A stretch of 23,077 bases of DNA. It comes from Gryganskiella cystojenkinii. Taxonomy: Eukaryota > Mortierellomycota > Mortierellomycetes > Mortierellales > Mortierellaceae. Every line of letters begins with the position of its first letter. Position 1 is the stretch's first letter. The notes below the pieces were generated by a model that saw nothing but the letters and a program-made list of their open reading frames with translations, was not told the origin of the DNA and did not search any database. The stretch is taken from contig JAAAIG010000519.1 of NCBI GenBank assembly GCA_015852425.1, forward strand, positions 1 through 23,077. The letters run 5' to 3'. The translations under genes were made by a program, and so were the position numbers. Below, piece after piece: positions 1 through 8,756 of the stretch.

Positions 1-200
1 GCTGCTGCTGCTGCTGTTGCTGTTGCTGTTGCTGATCAAACTGTTGTTGTTCAAATTGCTGCTGTTCGAACTGTTGTTGTTGAATCTGCTGCTGCTGTTG
101 GATCTGTTGCTGCTGAATCTGTTGTTGCTGGATCTGCTGCTGTTGCATATGCTGTTGCTGAACTTGCTGCTGATGCATCTGCTGTTGCATTTGCGCCTGC

Positions 201-232
<32 letters not shown>

Positions 233-916
233 CTGTTGTTGCTGCTGGATTTGCTGCTGCTGTTGAATTTGGTGGTTCTGAATCATCTGCTGCTGTTGTT
301 GCTGTTGCATCACATGTTGCAAGACCGCAGCCTGCTGTTGCTGCTGTTGCTGCTGATCTTGCTGCTGGTTAGTGGGAACGGCCACAAAATGTTGACCAGG
401 GTGGGTCGCAGTGCTAGAGAGAACAATCCCTTCCATTGGGATAGAGGAGGTGGTCGCGATTGACCCGTCTAGAGTGTACACATGAGAAGTCGGCGCAAGC
501 GGCCCATTACCCAGGATGAGAGGTTGACTCGTGAGATTGTGATGCAGAGCCTGTGATTGTTGCTGTTGTTGTTGTTGCTGCTGTTGAAGTTGTTGCTGGT
601 GGAGTAGTTGGTGGTGTTGCTGCTGTTGCTGCTGGTAAATTTGCTGTTGCTGCTGCTGTTGTTGATGATGTTGCTGTTGATGGCGATGTTGGAGCTGTTG
701 CTGCAGTTGTTGTTGTTGAAGATCATTATTGTCATTCAAAGGTAGAAACAGGTCCTCCTGAGGGCGTCCAGTGAGCACGAGGTGTTCGCTATCCTTGCTG
801 TTGGTGAGATTATTGTTCATAGTGACGTTCGTGTTGTTATTGTTGTTGTTGGTGAGGATGGTCAAGTCATTAGGGGCCGAAGAAAAGCCCGAGAGGTGGT
901 TGATAGGTTCGCTCAT
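1..916 (-). CDS. Poly-glutamine protein, N-terminal part (partial)
   Basis: An open frame runs from an ATG at 916-914 to the left edge without a stop, about 305 codons; the C-terminus lies outside the window. The protein begins MSEPINHLSGFSSAPNDL, followed by two Asn runs, a short mixed segment containing GRPQEDLFLPLNDNND, then long Gln tracts (about 710-557 and 360-1) with scattered His, Leu, Ile, Met, Asp, Glu and Phe. A non-repetitive linker between them (about 555-365) contains GQHFVAVPTN. CAG and CAA codons are mixed, so this is not a pure CAG expansion. Such Gln/Asn-rich N-termini are common in fungal transcription factors and coactivators (Mediator, SWI/SNF-type), but no DNA-binding or enzymatic domain is visible, so the function is unknown. 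The ATG at 916 has A at -3. An in-frame ATG at 1000 would add 28 hydrophobic/basic residues and is less likely. The opposite strand shows a long poly-Leu frame, which is only the antisense of these codons. Confidence 0.75.
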
Positions 917-1238
917 GGTAAGCAGAAATATATAAAAAAAGAGTCGGCGGCGTGAACAGACGGTCGGACCTAAAGAAGGAAGGGAACCACGCGACCACAT
1001 CGGAAATAGGGTCAGGGAGGGAAAAAAGAAAGAGAAAGAGACAGAGAAAGAGAGGGGTTAGTGCAACAGTAACAACAGCTCAGCTCATAGGCAAGGCAAA
1101 CTCCGGAAAGAGAGGAAAGGGAAGACAGGGAAAGGAAAGGAGAGGAAAAGGGGTGCTGGAAAAATTGAAAGGAAGAAAGACAAGTGGAGAATCCAGTCAA
1201 GCTAGTACAGAGAAGCGATTAAAGAGAAGCAGATATAT

Positions 1239-1258
1239 AGAGAGAGAGAGAGAGAGAG
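1239..1258. repeat. (GA)n microsatellite
   Basis: An uninterrupted alternating AG run follows a short ATATAT stretch, inside a wider GA-rich segment upstream of the poly-Gln gene. Confidence 0.9.
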
Positions 1259-2701
1259 CACAACTCCTACCCACACACGCACAAAAGCATAAAAAGCACT
1301 ACCCTTGTCCTTCTTTACCGCCACCAACGAAAGCGGATGGTGACAAAAAGACGCGCCTTGCTATTTTTTTGTATCTCCCTAGTCTTTTTTCTTAGCGTCG
1401 TGTACCTGAACATTTTGTTGTATAGTCCGTCATCCAACGCGATATTCTCTTTCTTTCTTTTATCACTCTCTATGAGGAGGAGGTCTTGCAAAGAATAGAA
1501 ATGCAAACAAGAATAGTCCTTCGTATGTCCTAGACCAATGGAAGGACACATCACGCAAGGAAGAAAGAGAAAAATTCGCGCGATACCATCTGCACAGTTT
1601 CTGCGCTCCGTCTTTCTGCCTGTTTCCGCCATCTCTTCCCACCGCCCAATGCCCTCGCGTTCTCCCTTTTGTCACATCTTTAAGGAGCTCAAAAGCAACA
1701 ACAAAAACAAAAACAACAAATGTGGTTGGATGCAGCATGCAAAAAGCGGGTGGCTGTGGAAACAACGAAAGAAAAAAACAGAAAAAAATAAACAAGGAAA
1801 GTTGGGGCTATCCAACCACCGCCATTGGCAAAGAAAAATGTAAGAAAAGAGGCAATGTGCATGCAACCTTTCAGGAGGCGCTAAGAAGAGAAAGAGGACG
1901 GGAACAGCAAGCTGGGTTGTTGTTGGTGGTGTGTCGGTTGTGCCATTTCGCTTATCTTTTTTTTGGATTGACCGAGAGAAAAACCCCTCGGCGTGGGTAT
2001 TCCCAAGGGCTCTCTCGTCAACTGGACTCTTTTTTGTCTCATTCATCATCTCTCCTCGTGCCTGCTCACTCTCTTGTTCTCGCTCTCTTTTTCGCTCTCG
2101 TTGTCTCTTTTGTTTTCTGCGCTCTAATTTTTTTTTGTGTCAACGGTTTTGTGTTCGCACTCCTGTTTCTGTTGTCATTATGGGGGTTAAGATGAAGATG
2201 AAGATGAAGTTGTATGAAAAAGTAGGAAAGAGGGAAGGAAAGAAGAAAGGAAGTGTCTTTGCCTCTTACCTAGACAGCGTTCGTCTTAATTCCGAATGAA
2301 GGAGCAGATGAAATTTTGATGGCGCTTTCTCGTCCTGTTCGGCTAGGAATAAAAATAGTGCAGTTCAACACGACCACACCACAATGGAAGTTTTGAGTTG
2401 GGTTAGGTTGGGAAGTAGACCCAACTTCTCGGTCTTCTGGAGGTCTAATTATGAGGGAAAGACAGTTGATTAGACTCTGGTCCTCAAAGTGGGCCACGAC
2501 CATATCAAGGAACGCTAAAGAGGAGATCCCCGTCAGTGTCTGGAAGATCACTCGGGAAGGGGAAAAAAAAAAAAAAAGGTCCGTTCTCCGCTCAAAAAAA
2601 TGTGCCTGGCGGCAGTTATGTCATTGGTGATGGAGTGACCAATGCCTGTTTGGGGAAGCATGGATTCTGGAGAAAGTAGTAAGGTCGAGCAAACGCCTCG
2701 A

Positions 2702-2748
2702 CTCGGCCAGTCTGTGACAGTCTGTGACACGGTCGAGTTCTGGCCGAG
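2702..2748. repeat. Inverted repeat with nested direct repeat
   Basis: CTCGGCCAG at 2702-2710 is perfectly inverted as CTGGCCGAG at 2740-2748. The 29-nt spacer begins with the direct repeat TCTGTGACAG/TCTGTGACAC (2711-2730). Its GC-rich arms stand out from the AT/GA-rich surroundings. It could form a hairpin or be a protein binding site; no function can be assigned. Confidence 0.6.
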
Positions 2749-5700
2749 AACAAGAAAGAAAAAAATACCTCGCCCCAACCTCGAAGAAAGAAAGAAAATA
2801 AACAAGACAGCGACCATGAACGAATGTCGAAAAGAACAGACATGCAATGAAAAATAGCTGAGTGAATACAACACAACGTAATGATGGCACTAGCGCCAAA
2901 AGCAAAGCACTGGCTGCACCAGCCAGCCAGTCTCGTTCCCTGTTCCTCTGTGCTCAGGCAGGTCGGACCCTGAGAATGTCTCATTGACAGCTTCTCAAAG
3001 TTCCGATCCTTAGACGTGAATGACCATGAGCTATTAAAAGCTTTCTCTCTTCTTTTTTTTTTTTTTTTTGTCACGACAGCCGAATGTGGGAAGGTGTGGC
3101 AGGGAGTGTGAAGGGGTATGTGTCGTCGACTGCCAAAGAAGCATAGCCAGAGCCACTTATGCGTATTTGTTGTTGTGCCGAATAAAAAATAAAAATAAAA
3201 AAAGGATCTTGAACATGATTGGAAAAAAAAAGAGAGAGAACGAGATTTCGGGGAAATATCCATGTTCTCTCATTCGAACGCAAGCATTGTAAACTCTGGG
3301 GTTGTGTTCGTCGGTTGGTTTTGGGATAGAGTAAGTCCTGTCCAGTCGCTGCCCTCCTGTTCCTGGCTGACTTTTGTTTTCGGAGCTGTTCCTGAATTTA
3401 ATCAAGAGCGTGGCAGAACGGGTATTGTTTCATTACCGATGACGAAAGGCACAGGCAGTGGTCGAGAAGTTGCGGGACAGAGAGTGGCGAAATAAGAAAG
3501 AAGAGGCGAGGTGTTGGTCAAAGGTGAAGAAAGGGAAGGAGGGGGAGGGAGGTGGAGTAAGAATAAAAGAGAGACAAAGAGCAGAGTTGTTTGCAAAGAA
3601 AGAGAAGTGATAAATAAAAATGAATGAGAGCAGATGGGTGGACGAGTAGCCAATGTGACTGATGAATGAAAAACAACAATGAAAGAAAAGAAAAAGGAAA
3701 AAAGAAAAGAAACAAAAGAGGACGACGGGACGGAGGAGGAGGGAAGGTGGGGGGGAAGGAGGGAAAGGAGGAGGAGGAAGAGGAGGAGGGAAGAAAAACA
3801 AAAATGAAAAAAAGGGACAGAGGAAAAGAAAAAAGTAAAGAACGGAAAGGTGAAGAGGGAAGTGGAAGGAGAGAGATTGGTACTCTACTTCTTTCTTTCC
3901 TCTTTCTCTCTCTTTCTGTCCTTCAAAAAGAAGCCACCGTTCTTTTTTTGTAGTGAATCTGGCACTCCCCAATGGATCGTCAGATCAAAAAACTAGCCCA
4001 TCCTCTCAGCTTTCTCTCGCTTCCTTTCACCAGTCATCCTTGAACCTGCTGTCGTGCTTTATTCTTCTTTGGTGGTGCTGTTGTGTCTTCTTGCTTCTCG
4101 TCGTCGTCTGTTTGCCTGTCCCACCTTGACCACTTTAAACACCATTGCACAATGGTACCACAATCATTCGTCTCAAGACTGAACCCGTGGAAAAAGATGA
4201 AAAGCAGTGTTGAAATTCGTCCCACGAATATTTGCAATAGTCGCCTTCTCCTGGCGTCAACCTTCATCCCACTGTCCCTTGTTTCTCGTTGGGAGAGGAA
4301 TAAGCTTTCGGCTGCGGAAATCATTGACCATATTTTCCTATCTTTCTTGCTGCCTTTCGGGTTGCGTGGATGGTTTGGCAAGTCGAAACATGAACAAGGG
4401 AAAGAGTTTCGAGGTTTTCTTTTATTATCATTTGAGGTGAGTGATGTAAATCAGCAAAGGTGGTTTCGAGGGTTGTGTCCTTGGACAACAGAAGAGCCTT
4501 TCTGCGATTTTTAGAATGTCAACACCAAAAACACGACACTGACAGTAAACTATCGTCGCCAGGAAGTCGATCTCTTTCTCCCGTCTTCGCCGAGTCATCA
4601 ATTGTGCTTCAATGGTTTTAACGCTCAACATTCCATGGACTCTTTTTTCCCGTGCATGGATTTGCGTGAATTGCTTACAGGTCACAGAGTTGTGCGCGTT
4701 TTTTCTTTTTTTCCCGCCCAAAAAAACATCAACCCATCCTTGTGAACACAGAGAAAAGATATAGTGAACAACCACAACGAGGTAGAAGAAGGGAGCAAGG
4801 GGGGAGGGAGTATTTTTTTTCGCCAATCTTGCTTTTTCACCCTTACTTTTGAAACAAAATCGCGAGGTGGTTTTGTTTGTCCACATCGCCATCTTTTAAT
4901 ATTTGTTTCGCTGATCTTCCCTTGACGAAGGAGATGAAGAGTAAAAGGAGGATTGTGTATCCTTTTTATGACACCCTTTGACAAACTGAACTGCGATGCA
5001 AAAAAAAAAGAGTGAGAGAGCGAGAGGGAGGAATTTGAACGCGTGTTTCACGAAATATGAACTGATATGGCAATTTCTTCCGCATCCTCGCTCTGGCCTC
5101 TTTTCTCTTCATCAGATATGTATTCTGTGCGAGACGCGATTGCAGTCGAAACAAAAGTCGTCGTTGTTGGTATCTTCTCTTTCCTCGAACCTCATTGCTT
5201 TCGTTGATCTTTCGTGACGAGATTGCTCTGAACAAAGAGCGATTCTCAATCTCATCAAATTCTCCGTTGAGATTACCTTATTTTTTCTTTTCGCCTTTTT
5301 TTGGACACCGTCAAATGAAAGCGAAGGATATTTTTTTTGAGGGATATATGAATGGTATAGACTTTAGGATGAGCCTCGAATTGCATTTCAAGTATTCAGT
5401 ACCTTTCCTACGCTGAGATTAGGATATATACCTTCTTTTCATGCCTCTCCATTGAACTACTACCATGGTATTCGTGATGAACGAGATCGCCTCTGCTCTC
5501 AAAGGAAACATTAAACAACATTTCTTGGAACATTTCCAGAAGGCCACTAGTTATTTTATTTGCCATGAGATGAATGAGAAGCGAGAGCATATTAGGGTGA
5601 TCTAAATTGAAAGATGGGAGAAACGGGGTAACGGAGTTTTGCCCTTTCTTTTTTCTCTCCATTTCTTGAGGAAAGGGGAAAGGCAGAAGAACGAACGAAC

Positions 5701-6524
5701 GAACTACGATTAATGGTCCGCTCATGATCATGATGATGAGATTTTAAAATTTACATCGTTGAAAAGGGTCGAGGGGAATGGTTTCTCCTTTCGTACTCCT
5801 TTTGTTCTTCCTTATGACTTCTGAACTTTCATCATGGTAACTTTTTTTTTTTTTTTGCATGTGCGCTCTGTTGCAACCTGCACGTTTGACCTTCCTTTTG
5901 ACTGTCTCGGCGGTCAAGATTTAAGGTTGCTTGTCAGCCACCAAATATTCGAACTGAGGCTTGAGAGCACTTTCAAAGGAACATGAAAAAGAAAAAAAAA
6001 TCCTTGGACGTCGAAAAGTCAACCCGTCCAATAATGATATCATCAAAAGTTGAGAGAGAAAAACATTTGCTATCACTCAAAGAGAGAAAAGGGGAGCAGA
6101 CGGATGGGATCTTGTCTATCTCTCACTCAGTATGACTTGTATCGCTCGATCCTGGCAAGGACCCTCCTGTCGTGTTCCTTCGTGGATGCATAAAATGGTG
6201 CGATCTCGCCACCTTTTTTAATACTCTACACGGCCCTCGAGAGCTCGTCCTTCGAAGAGATCGTGATCCAACTGAGGCTCAAGTCTCGGTTATCACGTAA
6301 TTCAAGAAGAAGAGGTAGGTGTATCACTTCCTGTTCTCCCGGTTGATGCTGTGGGGGTATGCGGGCTATGTTAGCCGGTCTGTGTCCGACTGTCAACAGA
6401 GGATCGGGTTTGTAGATCGTGGGTATACCCGGCAGAGGGATCCATTCTGGTTTCGCTAGTAAAAAGGATCTGCGTCAACCGCCGCAAAGCAAGACCTTGA
6501 AGGATTTTCAACTCGTTCAACTAT

Positions 6525-6890
6525 CTATGAACGTGACCTCTTGAGTTGATCATGTTTGAGACGGCGCCACGATTGGGAGAGGCTGCCTCGAGATATCGCC
6601 CTCCTAAAGCTGCAATACTTGAAACACTGCTCACAGACCTTGGGACCGATCGCACACATGTAGAGCATGTAGCTTTGAGACGCTGGAATCTTGGGCAACG
6701 CGCAAAAGTCGACGTCGGGTCATTGAGTGCGTAAAAAGAGATTTGACCAGAGATTGAGCGAACAGACGCGTTGTGGTGAGACTTTGCTCAGTCGAATGTG
6801 CTGCGAGGGGTAAAGGTACCGACATATTCTTTGCCGGACCTCGACAGGCACACGCTTCTGGAGGTCGGGAATCTTGGGGTGTTGGCGCAT
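6525..6890 (-). pseudogene. Decayed F-box-like protein gene (relic)
   Basis: From an ATG at 6890-6888 one frame runs 56 codons to a TGA at 6722-6720. It then continues, in the same frame, for 64 codons to a TAG at 6527-6525. The first part contains VPVEVRQRICRYLYPSQH followed by IRLSKVSPQRVCSLNLWSN, which resembles an F-box helix arrangement (a Pro-x-Glu start, an Arg-Ile core, then Leu-x-x-Val). The second part contains SYMLYMCAIGPKVCEQCFKY, a C-x2-C knuckle of the kind found in the C-terminal half of many fungal F-box proteins. Two sizeable frames in exact register around a single stop are unlikely to be chance and suggest a nonsense-broken gene. The product is far shorter than typical F-box proteins (300-600 residues), and frames downstream to about 6100 are broken. 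Family assignment is from memory of motif style, so confidence is moderate at best. Alternatively it is random open sequence. Confidence 0.35.
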
Positions 6891-7021
6891 GGAAGAGAGG
6901 ACTTTTGACGTATAAACATGAGAGAAAGAAAGATGTGACAAAAGAGACACGCTGTATTGCCCTTGCGGCGATTATTCGAGATGATTTTATGGGGCACGTG
7001 ATCTTTACTATACAAGAAAGT

Positions 7022-7027
7022 TTTATT
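7022..7027 (-). terminator. AATAAA polyadenylation signal of the NSRP1-like gene
   Basis: The minus strand reads AATAAA 26 nt past the TGA at 7054, a normal spacing for a fungal 3' end signal. Confidence 0.6.
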
Positions 7028-7053
7028 CGTGTTTTGACAGAGAAAAAAAAATC

Positions 7054-8403
7054 TCATGAACCAGTCTTGTTCTTTCCAGCAGCAGCAGCCTCTTCGGCCG
7101 CCTTCTTGCGGGCAAGGAAGCGAGCCTTGGCATCCATGACCTGGCCATCCTCGTTTTTCCGCTTCAGGGCTTCTCGGATCGAGTCCTGCCTCTGTTTCTC
7201 TTCCTCTTCCCGCTTCTTTTCTTGTTCCAGTAATTGTTGCTCGATTTGTTCTGTCATACGAGACCGCTGATCAGGCGCAGAATCGTTCGAGGAAGAGCCT
7301 CGGTGGTCCGAGGAACCGTTTCGTGAAGACCGGTATTTTTGATCCTTGTAATCCGCATAAGCTCGCTCGCGATCATATCCACCCGATCTTGACGAGTCAC
7401 CACCACGTCGACCGTCATCCCGTCGACGATCATCATACCTGTCTCGTCCGTCCCTTCTATCCCTTGACCGTGACGATGATGCCGAGGCCGTATCCGAGAA
7501 AGGTTTTGAGCTTGCTGTGGACGGCTTTTTGGTAATGTTGAGTCCTCCCTTGAGAAGATCCCGCTTGTCCACGATCTTGCCCTCATCATTCAACATGACT
7601 TTCAGACCTCGTCCTCTAGCCTCCTCTGCCAGATCTCGATCCGATTTTTCCTTGGCCTTGTGTTCCCGTTCCAGGGCTTCGGTCTCTTGTGCCGACAGCT
7701 TTGTTGATAACGAGCCATCCTCGTCGGGCCTTAGCAATTTGGTCCGCTCCTCCAACATTGTCTTGTAGAACCCTTGCATCAGCGACCCGTCCTTGTCCTG
7801 ACTCAAAAGCTCTTCTCGCTTTCGATCCTCTTCCTCTGCCAGTCGCATGGCCTCCTTCTGAGCCTTATACGCAGGAGTGATGAATTTCTCCTTGTCCTTG
7901 AATTCTTCGCCCTCTTGCTCTCGTTCGCGTTCGATCTTCTTTTCCTCTGCAATCTGTCGGTCCCGTTTCCGGGTCTCGGCAGCTTGCAAGAGCGCGTGGA
8001 CGTATTTGGGTTTGCGTTCTTCCGAGTCTTTCTTTCGGGCGAGTTCTGCCATTCGATCCTTGGCCTTGAGTTGGTCATAGACTTCATCATAAGAAAATGC
8101 AGTCGCGTCCTGGGCAAGGGCCTCGTTATGTTGCTCGACCACGGCTGAGGTTTGGAGAGTGGCGATCGCATAGGGGCGAAGGGTCTTGTTGACGGCTGCG
8201 GTGGAAGAAGAGGAAGCTGAAGGACGAGAGTTTTTCGAATTGGCATTGGTGTCATTGTCAGAGTCGTCTAGGTTGTCTTCGTCTGAGCTGTGGTCGCCAA
8301 AGGCATTACGACCGCCCTTGGGTCGACTAGCGACGGGTTTGGGCTTTGCGAGTGCTGGTCCAGGTTTTTTCTTGAGGACGAGACCGAATTGTACGCCAGA
8401 CAT
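7054..8403 (-). CDS. NSRP1: Nuclear speckle splicing regulatory protein 1 (CCDC55/DUF2040 family)
   Basis: A single-exon frame of 449 residues. It starts MSGVQFGLVLKKKPGPALAK, the typical beginning of this family (short FGL-x-KK segment, then a Pro/Lys-rich stretch). An acidic Asp/Ser/Asn linker covers about residues 39-55. The conserved core lies at about residues 90-230: YDEVYDQLKAKDRMAELA, then KPKYVHALLQAAETRKRDR and a long charged helix ending KFITPAYKAQKEAMRLAEEE, which is the NSRP1 N-terminal domain. A Arg/Asp/Ser-rich RS-like region follows (about 300-400), and the C-terminus is a charged helix ending in an Ala-rich tail. In animals NSRP1 binds pre-mRNA and affects alternative splice-site choice in nuclear speckles; a fungal splicing role is inferred from that. 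The frame continues 97 codons upstream of 8403, but that part has the look of leader sequence, while the ATG at 8403 matches the family start. It shares a divergent promoter with the glycyl-tRNA synthetase. Confidence 0.8.
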   Translation of the reverse strand: MSGVQFGLVLKKKPGPALAKPKPVASRPKGGRNAFGDHSSDEDNLDDSDNDTNANSKNSRPSASSSSTAAVNKTLRPYAIATLQTSAVVEQHNEALAQDATAFSYDEVYDQLKAKDRMAELARKKDSEERKPKYVHALLQAAETRKRDRQIAEEKKIEREREQEGEEFKDKEKFITPAYKAQKEAMRLAEEEDRKREELLSQDKDGSLMQGFYKTMLEERTKLLRPDEDGSLSTKLSAQETEALEREHKAKEKSDRDLAEEARGRGLKVMLNDEGKIVDKRDLLKGGLNITKKPSTASSKPFSDTASASSSRSRDRRDGRDRYDDRRRDDGRRGGDSSRSGGYDRERAYADYKDQKYRSSRNGSSDHRGSSSNDSAPDQRSRMTEQIEQQLLEQEKKREEEEKQRQDSIREALKRKNEDGQVMDAKARFLARKKAAEEAAAAGKNKTGS

Positions 8404-8756
8404 AATGTCACTATTGCCCCTGTAGATTGATGTCGGGGATATACTAGTTGTTTCGGTTGTGTTGTTTTTGGTGAGTGTACGGGCAAGTGATGGAGAAAGG
8501 TGAGTGACGGTGGTGGAAATGAATGGAGAAACAACTATAGAAATGAATGAAAAAGAGTGCATGCTACCGTTCTTCAAGTTGGGTGGCTTAGTGTTTTCCA
8601 AGCGATCACTTTCCCCCTTGTTCCTCGAAGAATACACTTCATATTCCCCGCGAGTCGACGCGACCTTCTTTGTGTCCCACTCATTCCTCTCCATTCACCC
8701 CATTCACTCCACCTCATTCCCGACTTTTTTCCCTCTTCCTTCACACTTTTCTCATA
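8404..8756. promoter_or_regulatory. Divergent promoter between NSRP1-like gene and glycyl-tRNA synthetase
   Basis: The two start codons are 353 bp apart and face away from each other. The last 90 bases before the synthetase ATG are strongly C/T-rich, as is usual for highly expressed fungal leaders. No clear TATA box was identified. Both genes serve RNA metabolism, so co-regulation is plausible but inferred. Confidence 0.55.

Larger units (their letters stand above)
917..6524. other. Long gene-poor region upstream of the poly-Gln gene
   Basis: About 5.6 kb without a convincing gene. It holds strongly strand-asymmetric tracts: GA-rich on the plus strand at about 1010-1260 and 3480-3880, TC-rich at about 2030-2150 and 3885-3930, homopolymers such as A at 2563-2577 and T at 3053-3069, and a (GA)n run at 1239-1258. 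Frames of 100-215 codons exist but are made of low-complexity Lys/Arg/Glu or Phe/Leu/Ser strings, or lack any recognisable domain. It probably contains the promoter and leader of the poly-Gln gene, since regulatory fungal genes often have long upstream regions; that is inference. I found no tRNA A/B-box pair. Confidence 0.6.

Noticed and set aside
17..463. Plus-strand poly-Leu frame of 148 codons
   Set aside because: It is the antisense of mixed CAG/CAA glutamine codons in the minus-strand gene; no independent support.
952..1395. Plus-strand Lys/Arg/Glu-rich frame
   Set aside because: It is the translation of a GA-rich tract with a microsatellite at its end; no domain and no complex sequence.
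2616..3263. Minus-strand frame of 215 codons
   Set aside because: It contains Phe/Ser/Leu strings from homopolymer tracts, overlaps other equally open frames, and shows no domain.
3433..3972. Minus-strand frame of 179 codons
   Set aside because: It is almost entirely Phe/Pro/Leu/Ser from the complement of a GA-rich region.
4083..4514. Plus-strand frame of 143 codons with less biased composition
   Set aside because: No recognisable motif, and two other long frames overlap the same DNA; kept out for lack of evidence.
5408..5731. Minus-strand frame of 107 codons
   Set aside because: No similarity that I can recognise and no splice-linked neighbours; probably chance.
8404..8694. 97-codon N-terminal extension of the NSRP1-like protein
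   Set aside because: The family start MSGVQFGL-x-L lies at 8403, and the extension would overlap the synthetase promoter almost completely.
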